From the NCBI RefSeq assembly GCF_030160275.1, contig NZ_BSOA01000012.1:179312-243311 (forward strand): a DNA stretch of 64,000 nucleotides. Direction: 5' to 3'. Positions 1 to 7,819 of the stretch are shown piece after piece. The notes under the pieces were generated by a model. The model saw only the letters and a list, made by a program, of their open reading frames with translations, was not told where the DNA came from and did not search any database. A program made the position numbers and the translations under genes. The stretch comes from Dyella flagellata. GTDB taxonomy: Bacteria; Pseudomonadota; Gammaproteobacteria; Xanthomonadales; Rhodanobacteraceae. The stretch's first letter is position 1. Every line of letters starts with the position of its first letter.

Positions 1-90
1 CTGCTGGCGCTGGGGGCCATGATCGAGGTGGTGATGCGCAAGCTGTACGAGAACCGGGACTTGCTGGTGGCGCTCAAGCGTATTTTGTAG
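1..90 (+). CDS. C-terminal fragment of an unrecognised protein
   Basis: An open frame runs in from the left edge and ends at TAG at 88-90, giving the last 29 residues of a protein. The fragment is probably helical (LLALGAMIEVV then LLVALKRIL). It is convergent with sctU, so it may belong to the same type III secretion locus, but that is only positional inference. Too little is visible to name it. Confidence 0.5.
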   Translation: MLALGAMIEVVMRKLYENRDLLVALKRIL

Positions 91-103
91 GCGCGCGCGA
101 TAT

Positions 104-366
104 GTAGCTCCCTCCCCTGCTTGGCAGGGGAGGGTTGGGGTGGGGTTGCACGCGCTTGCCGCATTGTTGAAGTTCATCGCGAGCTTGCTTCACCCCACCC
201 CAGCCCTCCCCTACTACACGTAGGGGAGGGAGCAAGTAGTAGCTCCCTCCCCTGCTTGGCAGGGGAGGGTTGGGGTGGGGTTGCACGAGCTTGCCGCATT
301 GTTGAAGTTCGCCGCGAGGTTGCTTCACCCCACCCCAACCCTCCCCTACACGTACGGGAGGGAGCA
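104..366. repeat. Two tandem copies of a GC-rich foldback repeat
   Basis: Copy one spans about 104-239 and copy two 241-366. Each begins with GCTCCCTCCCCTGC, continues with a GGGTTGGGGTGGGG tract and ends with the complementary CACCCCACCCC and GGGGAGGGAGC tracts, so each copy can fold on itself. A third full copy lies near 29325-29460 and a partial one near 32619-32665. This fills the gap between the two convergent genes; no ORF in it is believable because apparent ORFs just translate the repeat. Confidence 0.85.
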
Positions 367-391
367 GATATTCGCGAATTGAAACTTGTCG

Positions 392-1465
392 TTACTTGCC
401 GTCGCGCGACTCGCGAATCGACTCTGCCCAACGCAGCAACTCCGCCACCGCCTCGAAGAAATCGCCAGGCAGATAGTCGTCCACTTCCACCTTCTCATAG
501 AGACCGCGCGCCAGGCTCACGTTGCGCATGATCGGCACACCGGCCTCTTCCGCCGCCTGGCGGATCAGCGCCGCTTCGTGATCCTCCCCTTTCGCGACGA
601 TCACCGGCAGATCGTCTTCGCCTTGTTCGTAGCGGATCGCAATCGCCAGATGGGTGGGATTGGTGACCACCACGCTGGCCTTGCGTACCGCCGCGAGGGT
701 GTTTTGCTGCGACCATTCCTGATGCAGCTGGCGGCGGCGGGACTTGATCATCGGATCGCCTTCGTTCTCCTTCAACTCTTGCTTGATTTCGCGCCGGCTC
801 ATCTTCATCTTTTTGGTGAAGGCATAACGCTGGTAGAACACGTCCAGCGCAGAGACAAAAAAGAACACGAAGATCACGCCGGTAGCAAAGCGTTTCACGG
901 CGACCCACAGCGCCTCGCCCGTCGCCTGCGGCGGCACATAAGGCAGATTCACGAATTGGCCGATCAGGGCGAACAACACCCACGCGAACAAGCCGATCAG
1001 CAAGCTGCTCTTGACGATCGCCTTGATCACCTCCACCAGGTTCTCCTGCGAGAACAGGCGCTTGATGCCTTCGGCGGGATTCATCCGGCTGGCATCGGGC
1101 TTGATCTTCTTGGGCGCGAAGACCGGACCGACCTGCAGGAATTCGACCATCACGGCGACCACTGCCGCGCAGAGCAAAAGCGGCACCGTCAACCACAAGA
1201 AGGCGACGCACGCAGCCCAACCGACGTTGTGCAAGGCCTGGTCGAACGGTTGATGCACGCCTTGTACGACCGTATCGAACAAACCGCTCAAGCGCGCGCG
1301 GATCAGCGGCATGCCCATCATCAACAGCAACAGCCAGGCCACTACCAGCACCGTGCTGGTCAGCTCACGGCTCTTGGGAACATCGCCGTCCTTGCGCGCA
1401 TCGCGCAGCCGTTTGGCGGTCGGTTTTTCGGTGCGATCGCCACTATCCTGGTTCTGCCCCGCCAT
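392..1465 (-). CDS. sctU: Type III secretion export apparatus protein SctU (YscU/HrcU/FlhB family)
   Basis: This 357-residue inner-membrane protein is the substrate-specificity switch of a type III secretion system. Residues 1-30 are the basic EKPT/KRLRDARKDGDVPKS segment typical of the family. Hydrophobic segments lie at about 37-55, 85-110, 150-175 and 190-210. The cytoplasmic autocleavage motif NPTH is intact at 269-272, so self-processing between Asn and Pro is expected. Length is normal. The ATG at 1465 is followed at once by the conserved N-terminus. The family also contains flagellar FlhB; no flagellar gene is visible, and the upstream dyad motif is shared with other orphan genes here, which favours a virulence-type system. 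Which T3SS subfamily cannot be told from this gene alone. Confidence 0.93.
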   Translation of the reverse strand: MAGQNQDSGDRTEKPTAKRLRDARKDGDVPKSRELTSTVLVVAWLLLLMMGMPLIRARLSGLFDTVVQGVHQPFDQALHNVGWAACVAFLWLTVPLLLCAAVVAVMVEFLQVGPVFAPKKIKPDASRMNPAEGIKRLFSQENLVEVIKAIVKSSLLIGLFAWVLFALIGQFVNLPYVPPQATGEALWVAVKRFATGVIFVFFFVSALDVFYQRYAFTKKMKMSRREIKQELKENEGDPMIKSRRRQLHQEWSQQNTLAAVRKASVVVTNPTHLAIAIRYEQGEDDLPVIVAKGEDHEAALIRQAAEEAGVPIMRNVSLARGLYEKVEVDDYLPGDFFEAVAELLRWAESIRESRDGK

Positions 1466-1532
1466 GCCTCACCTGATTGCGCGGTTCAAGCCCAACGTTG
1501 CGCAGTGTGCGCCGGTCCGAGGATAGCCACCA

Positions 1533-1553
1533 CCTAGGGATTCCCCCAGCTGG
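1533..1553 (+). promoter_or_regulatory. T3SS-linked dyad motif, site A
   Basis: The sequence starts CCTAGGGATTCCCCC and continues AGCTGG. It contains a CTAGGG/CCC(C)AG dyad. It lies in the divergent region between sctU (start 1465) and the 1610 gene, about 57 bases upstream of the latter. Near-identical 21-base sites occur at 3495-3515 and 16768-16788 in matching orientation to their downstream genes. A regulatory role is inferred. Confidence 0.5.
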
Positions 1554-1609
1554 CGTGATGCGGTATCGGACCTAGACTCGCTACAGACATCGCATCGTAT
1601 CCAGACGCC

Positions 1610-1855
1610 ATGAACCCTACCGAGCTTCCATCACGTCTGCTGCCGCTGGCCGGCGCGGACGCGGTCCAGGCACCGGCCGGCCTGAGCGTTTCCGCGCAGC
1701 TGCGCACGGCCACCGGCAATCAGTTGCTAGGACTGGATGTATGGGCCGGCACCAGCGCCGCCGAGCGTTTGCTGAATGCGCGCACCGACCTTTACGCTCC
1801 CTCCGCCACCCAGCTCGATCAACTGGTCAACCATATCCTGGCGCCACTCGGCTGA
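1610..1855 (+). CDS. Small unrecognised protein divergent from sctU
   Basis: An 81-residue ORF starting at the ATG at 1610, with no signal peptide or membrane segment. It is rich in Ala and Leu, and its C-terminal half (APSATQLDQLVNHILAPLG) looks like an amphipathic helix. It is divergent from sctU across a region holding site A and is followed 21 bases later by another unrecognised gene in the same direction, so the two are probably an operon. Small soluble proteins in this position are often T3SS accessory factors, chaperones or substrates, but no family is recognised. Confidence 0.6.
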   Translation: MNPTELPSRLLPLAGADAVQAPAGLSVSAQLRTATGNQLLGLDVWAGTSAAERLLNARTDLYAPSATQLDQLVNHILAPLG

Positions 1856-1876
1856 AACGGGCCGTAGACCGCGCGC

Positions 1877-2554
1877 ATGCCCGCCGATCTGCAAACCTTG
1901 GCCGAACCGCTGCTGGAAACGACGCGGCGCTTGGTGGGCGCGCTGCAGCAAGAGTCATCGATGGAGCTGCGCCTTACGCTGGCCAAGCGCATCGTGCGCC
2001 AGTTGGGCGATGAGGCCTACCCTCTGTTTTTGAAGATGCTGCTGATCATTGCCGAGAGCGAAGACGCGGCCGCCAAGCAATGCGTCGCCGACCTGCTGGC
2101 TGCCGCGGCACAGCGCATGGACCTTCCGGCCGGCCAGCTGAGCGCATGGGGCGGTTCCTGCCGCAGCGCTGCCGAGGATGCAAACTGCTACAGCCAGGGT
2201 TCGATGAATCGCCGCCGCCTGCTTGGTCCGATCGAATACCTCACCGTGTGGTATTGCCAACAGACCCAGCGCCCGATGCTGGAGCTGGCACTCTACGCCG
2301 ATGCGATGCGCAAACTGCTGGCCTTGTTCGAACTCAATCCGCAGTTGCGCATGGTCTACGCCAGCAAGCTGGGCGCCGATGTCGGAACCGAGCTTGAGGG
2401 CACCTATACCCGAGACACGCGCGACATCCTTGGCCGCCTCGCGCAACGCTGGCAGCAAGCCGACAGTACCCCAGAAGATGTCGTGCAGGCCGCCATTCGC
2501 GGCACCGCGCCGGTCGCGCCCATGCCAGCGGGCTGGATCGTGCATCAACTCTGA
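1877..2554 (+). CDS. Unrecognised alpha-helical protein, probable T3SS-locus member
   Basis: A 225-residue protein, ATG at 1877, 21 bases after the preceding small gene, so probably co-transcribed with it under site A. It appears entirely helical and soluble, with Leu/Ala-rich helices through residues 1-75 and 130-215 and a Gly/Ser/Asn linker near 90-110 containing two Cys. No catalytic motif is visible. The fold would suit a T3SS regulator or chaperone, but this is guesswork from composition and location. It is followed directly by an intergenic palindrome. Confidence 0.65.
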   Translation: MPADLQTLAEPLLETTRRLVGALQQESSMELRLTLAKRIVRQLGDEAYPLFLKMLLIIAESEDAAAKQCVADLLAAAAQRMDLPAGQLSAWGGSCRSAAEDANCYSQGSMNRRRLLGPIEYLTVWYCQQTQRPMLELALYADAMRKLLALFELNPQLRMVYASKLGADVGTELEGTYTRDTRDILGRLAQRWQQADSTPEDVVQAAIRGTAPVAPMPAGWIVHQL

Positions 2555-2562
2555 ACCAACCT

Positions 2563-2630
2563 GTAGGCTGGGATGATAATCCCAGCACCCATGCGGCATC
2601 CCGGAGCTGGGATTGCCATCCCAGCCTACG
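2563..2630. repeat. Palindromic intergenic repeat, GTAGGCTGGGAT family
   Basis: Outer arms GTAGGCTGGGAT and ATCCCAGCCTAC face each other, each with an inner AATCCCAGC or GCTGGGATT, around a variable loop. Further copies: 16858-16926, 19979-20051, 24933-25007, 32673-32742, 38218-38290, a half copy at 48985-49009, and 63844-63912. All are intergenic and mostly just after stop codons, so they resemble REP/ERIC-type elements. Confidence 0.9.
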
Positions 2631-2688
2631 CATCGCCAGACGCACTTAATGTGCGGTAACGGACACGATCAGAGCATCCTTAACGCCT

Positions 2689-3342
2689 TCAATGCGCAAC
2701 AATAGCGCTGCGCTCCCGCCACGTTTCCGCATCCAGCTCATAACAATGGGCGATTTGACGGCGATGCTCGCACAATCCTCGATCACGAAAACCGAAGTGC
2801 TCCATGATCCGCCGTACTCGCTGTTGATCCGGGTGGCAATAGCCGAATAAACGCGGCAACCCCACCACCTCGAACGCTTGCCGACATAACAGCTGCGTTC
2901 CTTCGATCGCATACCAGCGACCCCAGGCTTCCGGTTTCAGCCGCACATGAATTTCCACATCGGCTGATCCTTCGATAGGCAGCAGGGAAAACAGGCCAAC
3001 GAACGCGCCATCCAGCGTCTCCGCCAGCCAGGCTCCAAGCCCCTGCGACGTGGCGTAAAGCCGATGGACACAAGCTACGACCGCGGCAACATCGATGAAA
3101 CGCGTAGGACTGTCCAACAGCAAGGGATGCATTTTGGTTTGCGCGAAGAGGCTACTCAGCCGGGGGATATCTTCATAGCCGAGTTCGCATAGCCGCATCC
3201 TTCGCGACTGCGGCAACGCGAGGCGCGTGGACTTACCGGCTGCGGCGCTTGACGCTACATGGCTGTGTGTCTCACTGACGGCGGATGATCGAGGAGGGTC
3301 GAGCATCCCCAAAGGAGGTTCTGCTTGGGATGGTTCCGACAT
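2689..3342 (-). CDS. GNAT-family N-acetyltransferase (RimJ/RimL-like)
   Basis: From the ATG at 3342 the product is about 217 residues. A polar Pro/Ser-rich N-terminus of about 50 residues precedes a GNAT domain. Its C-terminal part has the RimJ-like pattern LFGYCHPDQQRVRRIMEHFG followed by GFRDRG, with the conserved substitution of Asn by Asp-Gln in the acyl-CoA-binding helix. The start is chosen by GGAG and AGGG about 7-12 bases upstream; a longer frame to 3378 exists but is less likely. Site B of the T3SS-linked motif lies about 155 bases upstream in the matching orientation. This raises the possibility of a T3SS-co-regulated acetyltransferase or a secreted effector; neither is shown. Confidence 0.75.
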   Translation of the reverse strand: MSEPSQAEPPLGMLDPPRSSAVSETHSHVASSAAAGKSTRLALPQSRRMRLCELGYEDIPRLSSLFAQTKMHPLLLDSPTRFIDVAAVVACVHRLYATSQGLGAWLAETLDGAFVGLFSLLPIEGSADVEIHVRLKPEAWGRWYAIEGTQLLCRQAFEVVGLPRLFGYCHPDQQRVRRIMEHFGFRDRGLCEHRRQIAHCYELDAETWRERSAIVAH

Positions 3343-3494
3343 GATGGCCCTTGCTCCCCCAGCGTAGCGGAATGGCAAATGGATGCGCTCAGACGAGTAT
3401 GAGCATGCAGCCTGCTGCTGCCGCTATCGCATCGCGGAAAAGTTTTTGTCCCCTGCCCCTTGGTACGCATTACTACTCCTGCGGAGGGGTTTGG

Positions 3495-3515
3495 CTAGCT
3501 GGGGGTTTCCCTAGG
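3495..3515 (-). promoter_or_regulatory. T3SS-linked dyad motif, site B
   Basis: On the minus strand this reads CCTAGGGAAACCCCCAGCTA then G. It differs from site A at three positions and points toward the GNAT gene that starts at 3342. Confidence 0.5.
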
Positions 3516-3576
3516 GGCGGTGGTGTGTAGGTTGAGGTGTTCCCCAACTTCCCCGCTTTGGAAGGAAGCGGACGTT

Positions 3577-3942
3577 TCAATGAGGTGCGACCCTCACGGC
3601 TCTCACGTCGGCCTTGTCCACTTTGTAGACTGCTCCCTCGTCAATTACTGGTCGTCCGTGAAAAGGCTTGAGCCCAAAGTAGAAGGTGTAGGAGTCGCGA
3701 CTCTCTTTAACGACAAACGTATAGTTATTTGGGGAGGCGGCAAATCGCTGAAAGTCGTTCTCAGGGTGCTGCGCTTGCAAGTCCTTAGCAAACTGCGCGA
3801 GGGCTGCGCAAGCTGCATGAAGCTCTTGCACGGGTCGTGCGCCAAGAGGTGCAGGGGCATCGGCCCCCTTACAAGATGCAAGGCAAACGCCGATGACCAT
3901 CGGTAACAGCCAGGCAGCTGGTGCTATTCGGATCTCAACCAC
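3577..3942 (-). CDS. Small putative lipoprotein
   Basis: A 121-residue ORF with a probable GTG start at 3942, preceded by GGAGAG. A hydrophobic segment at about 8-23 ends in LASC, a plausible lipobox with Cys at about 24, so the mature protein is likely a periplasmic or outer-membrane lipoprotein. The rest is soluble alpha/beta sequence (NNYTFVVKESRDSYTFYFG) with no recognised family. It opens a run of small minus-strand orphan genes. Just past its stop is an AAGCGG/CCGCTT hairpin related to those after other genes of the run. Confidence 0.55.
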   Translation of the reverse strand: MVEIRIAPAAWLLPMVIGVCLASCKGADAPAPLGARPVQELHAACAALAQFAKDLQAQHPENDFQRFAASPNNYTFVVKESRDSYTFYFGLKPFHGRPVIDEGAVYKVDKADVRAVRVAPH

Positions 3943-4049
3943 TCCATCTCTCCGATCGTGACTAGTCCGCCTTGGGTGGCGGACACTCAGTGCCCACCTT
4001 ACCAGCGCTGCGAACTATCGCCGGCTTGAAAGAACAGCTAGCTCCGTAG

Positions 4050-4469
4050 TCATTTGGCTTGCCTCAAGTCGAAGTACCCCAGCGGAGTGGTTCCTCCAAG
4101 TCCTAGACGGAAGTAGTCGCCCCTCACCGAGACTCCTCCAAGTGCGCCTTGGAGCCAAAGGTATGCATCGCATACCTCGTTTCGACCAATCGTCAGTTTC
4201 CCGCCCTCAATTTGATAGGAGAGTGGATCTGCCGCTGGGAAGAAATTCTTGTCTTTCGTCATCGCGGAAATGACTTTCAGGACTTTCCACTCGCCACCCA
4301 TGCAAGATGCTGCTTTCTCGTTCGTGAACTCCACCTTGAGAGTGGCAACGATATGGTGTTCGGGATTCTCGACGGACAGCGCCCACTGGCCGGAAAAGTC
4401 GGCGCTGCACGCTGCACTAGAAGCCAAGAGAATGGCCAGAATGAAAATTGATCGATGAAGTGATTTCAT
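4050..4469 (-). CDS. Small exported protein of unknown function
   Basis: About 139 residues from the ATG at 4469, chosen because GGAG lies 11 bases upstream; another ATG at 4484 is in frame. Residues 1-22 form a signal peptide (SIFILAILLASSAACSAD), with cleavage near Ala-Asp or lipidation at the Cys. The mature part has beta-rich sequence (FSGQWALSVENPEHHIVATLKV) resembling small lipocalin-like domains, with two further Cys that could pair. No family recognised. Confidence 0.6.
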   Translation of the reverse strand: MKSLHRSIFILAILLASSAACSADFSGQWALSVENPEHHIVATLKVEFTNEKAASCMGGEWKVLKVISAMTKDKNFFPAADPLSYQIEGGKLTIGRNEVCDAYLWLQGALGGVSVRGDYFRLGLGGTTPLGYFDLRQAK

Positions 4470-4620
4470 CAGGAAGCTCTCCATTTTCAGTCAAGATCAG
4501 TTGCGATCCACGGTATGGGCAATACATACGGGCTCCATCCTCAGTCCAAATCTCACCTGGCAGGCAAGGGTCAGTGGCAGACTTTAGCCCGAAGCTATTC
4601 CACTCCGCCTGGCGGCCCAT
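4417..4620 (-). CDS. Possible small ORF overlapping its neighbours
   Basis: A 67-residue frame with ATG at 4620 and an AAGG 8 bases upstream. It overlaps the end of the 4584-5090 gene by 37 bases and the start of the 4050 gene by about 50. The sequence is globular-looking and contains two Cys. Overlap on both sides is compatible with a compact operon but equally with a chance frame. Confidence 0.3.
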   Translation of the reverse strand: MGRQAEWNSFGLKSATDPCLPGEIWTEDGARMYCPYRGSQLILTENGELPDEITSSINFHSGHSLGF

Positions 4621-5090
4621 TCGCGAACCTTAGTCCAATTCGCTTTCGCGCTTTTAGACGCCTCAATTGAACGCAGCACGCTCGGGTGTTCAGAAGCGCC
4701 CAACCGCATCAGCGCCAGACCAGCCTCGTAGGGTAGCTCTAGCTCAAATCGCGCAGCAGCAGGCGGATCCAAACTGATCGCAAGTGCCTCCACTGTCGTC
4801 TCGCCTGCCTGCCCTAAGGCGGTAGCCGCTACCGCCTTGCCGGCGTGAAGCTCTTTCACTAGAAGGCCTTCCAATGGCCTGGCTTCGGGACCTAGCCGGC
4901 TAGCGACCTCCAAAGCGCAATGAAGGGGCAAGCCAAGATTGCGGTAGGCGACGCCATTGGCGTTCTTGGCGGTTCCGTCCAGGAGGTCCCGGAGCAGCGG
5001 GATCGCTTCGCTCTTCATGCCAAGAAGTGATTGCTCGCCGTCCAGCATCGTAGACGGGCTTAGCAACTTCTCAAAGACTTCAATGGTCAC
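4584..5090 (-). CDS. HEAT-like repeat protein, immunity-protein-like
   Basis: A 168-residue soluble helical protein with a GTG start at 5090 preceded by GAGGGGG. Successive helix pairs (AIPLLRDLLDG, LEGLLVKELHAG, AVAATALGQAG, TVEALAISLD, AGLALMRLG) give a short HEAT/armadillo-like array. Proteins of this size and fold are common among immunity proteins of contact-dependent or type VI toxins. No toxin gene is visible next to it, so the immunity idea is only an analogy. Confidence 0.55.
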   Translation of the reverse strand: MTIEVFEKLLSPSTMLDGEQSLLGMKSEAIPLLRDLLDGTAKNANGVAYRNLGLPLHCALEVASRLGPEARPLEGLLVKELHAGKAVAATALGQAGETTVEALAISLDPPAAARFELELPYEAGLALMRLGASEHPSVLRSIEASKSAKANWTKVREWAARRSGIASG

Positions 5091-5126
5091 CTTGCAACCC
5101 CCTCGTCGACCGTCACAGCTAGTGAA

Positions 5127-5429
5127 TCAAAGTATTCGCTTCGGGTCGGAAGCGGATGTTTCAAACTCGAGCACGTCTCGCCGGATTTCGGTCAGCCAAC
5201 GGCGGGCTTCATCCTGCGTTCTAAACTCGTTGCCGCTAAGACGGTTGATCTCTACGACCGGAATTGCCGGGTAGCTCATGATGCATTCCGCCAGTTCCTT
5301 TTTAAACAACTCGACGTCGAACTTAGCATCGCCACTAGCAATGAGCACCCTCAATTCCTTCACTTCGTACCATTCGACATGGCAAAAGTCTCGAAGGATG
5401 CGAGTCATCAGGGAAGGAACCAACTTCAT
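5127..5429 (-). CDS. Small soluble orphan protein
   Basis: A 100-residue ORF with ATG at 5429. It has alternating helix and strand segments, many acidic residues and no membrane segment. Its last residues (ETSASDPKRIL) are encoded by the TTCCGACCCGAAGC hairpin repeat of this region, so the repeat has been captured as the C-terminus. No family recognised. Confidence 0.5.
   Translation of the reverse strand: MKLVPSLMTRILRDFCHVEWYEVKELRVLIASGDAKFDVELFKKELAECIMSYPAIPVVEINRLSGNEFRTQDEARRWLTEIRRDVLEFETSASDPKRIL
5135..5165. repeat. GCTTC/GAAGC hairpin repeat
   Basis: The core CGCTTC GGGTCG GAAGCG forms a 6-bp stem with a 6-base loop. Related cores sit at 5460-5480 (GCTTC GGGTCG GAAGC), 6713-6736 (ATCCGCTTC GGATCG GAAGCGGAT, a 9-bp perfect stem) and more loosely 3552-3573. 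They fall at or just after the 3' ends of minus-strand genes. Confidence 0.7.
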
Positions 5430-5554
5430 GATCCAAGCCTCTTCTCAGTTGCGCAGTGTCAGCTTCGGGTCGGAAGCGGACGCTTTGCGCCCAAGCGACC
5501 TTAACCACAAGGAGCATAGGCGATCACCAACGACGCATGCACGCAAGACATCTT

Positions 5555-6319
5555 TCATTCGCTTATTTGCGTAGCACCTGAAATCGGCACAAGCACAACC
5601 CAATCCGCGTGCTTTTTTGATCTTGCCAAGATGGATTGAACGCGAAAAGCTCCATAGCCCGGCAAATTCAAGAGATCCATCTCCCTAAGGCTCCCCGAGG
5701 TACTTTCGGATTCGCGACACGATCCAGGGTAGCCATTGTAATTTTTGTCTTCGTGCCATTCCAATTTCACTACTGACGTTTGATCGTCCTTGGTTTCCAG
5801 GGACGCGACCGAAACCTCCAAACTGCATGGCCTATTTCCGACGGAAAGGTAAGCGGGCAACACGATACCGTCTTCATCTTCCACAGGAAGCTTTTGATTC
5901 TCATCTCGGACGGATGCACCTGAATCATTTTCAACACAACCACTACCGATCATCCCGGGTCGATAGGGCGCCACTGGCTTTGGCGCAGTTACAAATATGG
6001 AAGAGACATGGTATATCGATCCTCTTATTAAGAACTCGTCACCAATATGCAAGGCGGTAAACCTAGACGCCCAACGCAACCCGGAAGGTGACTCTTCATT
6101 CACTGTGATACTTATGCCTGGCCCTTCCGAGCCTGAACCCGCTGATACTCCGTGAGCTATAACTACTGCGTCGCGTCCCGTCGAGAGTCTTCCACACTGC
6201 CGTACGGTCAAATTCCAACCGATATCCAGATCCGATGCGCTAACGCAAGGAGCGTAGTAGCAGGCTATCAAGCCGAAAATTACTGCGCCCAAAAAGTTTA
6301 AAATACTCGCAAAACGCAT
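5555..6319 (-). CDS. Exported orphan protein
   Basis: About 254 residues from the ATG at 6319, selected by GGAG about 10 bases upstream. Residues 1-28 form a signal peptide ending near SASD. The mature protein is beta-rich with at least three Cys and an acidic central stretch (ENDSGASVRDENQKLPVEDED). No recognised family. It lies in the small-gene run with its own upstream spacer and is followed by the 5460-5480 hairpin. Confidence 0.6.
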   Translation of the reverse strand: MRFASILNFLGAVIFGLIACYYAPCVSASDLDIGWNLTVRQCGRLSTGRDAVVIAHGVSAGSGSEGPGISITVNEESPSGLRWASRFTALHIGDEFLIRGSIYHVSSIFVTAPKPVAPYRPGMIGSGCVENDSGASVRDENQKLPVEDEDGIVLPAYLSVGNRPCSLEVSVASLETKDDQTSVVKLEWHEDKNYNGYPGSCRESESTSGSLREMDLLNLPGYGAFRVQSILARSKKHADWVVLVPISGATQISE

Positions 6320-6453
6320 TCTGATGAACTCCAACGGTACGGGTACAAGATCTTCCTGGTCAGCGACCGGCTGAATCCGCAGTCGAAAGCGGACTTAGGC
6401 CCATCTTCCAATATGCGATGTAGCTCCACCTATAGAACTCATGTTTCGTCTGT

Positions 6454-6654
6454 TCAAGCTTGCTTCCCTTTCGTCACTGCGCGATAAATGCCAATGACAA
6501 GACATATGAGTCCAAGCGGACTCAAGCTGTAAACTCCCGCCATGATCAGCGGTGGCGTCGAACTAGCAAGTGCTTTTGCAAGTGGCTCTGTGGTCATCAT
6601 AAGTACTATGCCTATGAAGATAAGAACTGAAGCCTTTGCCTGACGATTAGTCAT
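6454..6654 (-). CDS. Small two-helix membrane protein
   Basis: A 66-residue ORF with ATG at 6654 and a good AAGGGGAA Shine-Dalgarno. Hydrophobic helices at about 8-24 and 37-58 are separated by a short Ser/Thr/Pro loop, and the tail is basic (TKGKQA). It is predicted to lie in the inner membrane. No family recognised. Confidence 0.6.
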   Translation of the reverse strand: MTNRQAKASVLIFIGIVLMMTTEPLAKALASSTPPLIMAGVYSLSPLGLICLVIGIYRAVTKGKQA

Positions 6655-6712
6655 TAATTTCCCCTTTTGAACACGAATGATTAGATAATTTCGTTGAGCT
6701 ATAGCTCAACCA

Positions 6713-6736
6713 TCCGCTTCGGATCGGAAGCGGATA
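6713..6736. repeat. Best-preserved GCTTC/GAAGC hairpin
   Basis: A perfect 9-bp stem ATCCGCTTC / GAAGCGGAT with loop GGATCG. It is the most symmetrical member of the family in the 3.5-7 kb gene run and could act as a terminator-like or recombination-associated element. Confidence 0.7.
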
Positions 6737-6818
6737 TCTGAGCGACTACCCGGCGACTTGTGGACACCCATCAAAGGCGATTTGGCGGGCGTCCCGAATC
6801 GTCTGGTTGAACGGCACG

Positions 6819-7268
6819 TCAGTCTTCCACTGCTTTCCACCGCACGATTTTTCGCATGTAGCGAGCCAAGGCATGTTGGCCGCAAAAGAAACCCACTATC
6901 GCGAATGGCCAGAGGACGGCATTCTGGTGTTCGCGCACAGGAACTCCCATGGCGATTAGCAGTTTGATGTAACCGGCAGTCCCCACTACGGCCCCTATAG
7001 ATCCCATGACAATAAGCTTGATTCGCGATCGAAGATCTATAGTGAGCCAAGCGCCACAGTGCACACAGCGATATTGCTTGAATGTTCCAGGCTTTGGCAT
7101 ATAGTCCATTGTCTTCGGATAAATAGATTGACCGCAACATGGACACGTCACGCGCGGGTCGTTCGCACGTGACACCTCTGAACTAAATGATTGTGTAAGC
7201 GCGTCAGATTGAGCCCTCTTCCTCGCCAAGCGGGTGGCCCATCGTTGTTGTTGTCGAGTAGGTGACAT
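6819..7268 (-). CDS. Zinc-ribbon membrane protein
   Basis: About 149 residues from the ATG at 7268. A basic N-terminus (RQQQRWATRLARKRAQ) leads to a four-Cys ribbon, CPCC at about 42-45 and CVHC at about 70-73, likely binding zinc. Two hydrophobic helices follow (IKLIVMGSIGAVVGTAGYIKLLIAMG and LWPFAIVGFFCG), and the tail is basic. The ribbon should face the cytoplasm. Function unknown. Confidence 0.6.
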   Translation of the reverse strand: MSPTRQQQRWATRLARKRAQSDALTQSFSSEVSRANDPRVTCPCCGQSIYPKTMDYMPKPGTFKQYRCVHCGAWLTIDLRSRIKLIVMGSIGAVVGTAGYIKLLIAMGVPVREHQNAVLWPFAIVGFFCGQHALARYMRKIVRWKAVED

Positions 7269-7455
7269 TGGCGCAGGCAACCCCTGAAGCGAGTGCTAAA
7301 TGTATCTCCGAATGGCCGCTACAGGTCGAAAGCAGGAACCTCAACTAGCCCAGCTCCCTACCACGGAACCAAAGGGGACCGGAACCAAAGGGGACGGAGT
7401 GGGCGGTTAAGAGCCGATCCTTAGCCCCATTTAACTGCGCCCGCTTCCCTATCAG

Positions 7456-7659
7456 TCACTTTAACCCTGCCTTGTGTAAGGCTGCATTGGCGCGGAAGCG
7501 AATCCGACCGCATCGATCTCGCTCGGCTTCCGAGGTTGAATCACCGCAGTCACAGTGCATAGCCAGCCATCGTAGATCGTCGACATCCAGCCAAAGTGCC
7601 ACTCTGCCAAGACCAGTCTCTCGATTTGGGTCGGTCGCTGAGATTTCTCCTTCGCTCAT
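7456..7659 (-). CDS. Small Cys-containing orphan protein
   Basis: A 67-residue product from the ATG at 7659, chosen for the GAGGTGG sequence 8-10 bases upstream. It contains HCDCGDS and a later Cys in DRCGR, a possible small metal site, and no membrane segment. No family recognised. Confidence 0.45.
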   Translation of the reverse strand: MSEGEISATDPNRETGLGRVALWLDVDDLRWLAMHCDCGDSTSEAERDRCGRIRFRANAALHKAGLK

Positions 7660-7819
7660 AATTTTCCACCTCAACACATCAAACAAGAGAATGGCGTCTT
7701 CAGATCGGCAGCCCATATCCGTGCGCCTATTGAGTTAGATCACAAACGCCCATTCATGGTTGCCCAGATGGGCAAGGCGACTTCGGACCCATCAAAGGCG
7801 ACTTGGAAGGTGTACTGAA

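Noticed and set aside
74..328. Small ORFs translating the GC-rich repeat on both strands
   Set aside because: Their sequence (PHPNPPLP-type) is just the repeat read in different frames.
104..366. CRISPR array
   Set aside because: Only two copies of about 130 bases with internal dyads and no short unique spacers; it is a foldback repeat.
386..1537. Long plus-strand ORF of 383 codons opposite sctU
   Set aside because: It is the antisense of sctU, with His/Gln/Arg-rich composition typical of GC-rich shadow frames; sctU has all family motifs.
3577..7716. Integron gene-cassette array
   Set aside because: No integrase is visible, and canonical attC core sites (GTTRRRY/RYYYAAC pairs) were not found at the hairpins; kept only as a finding about repeats.
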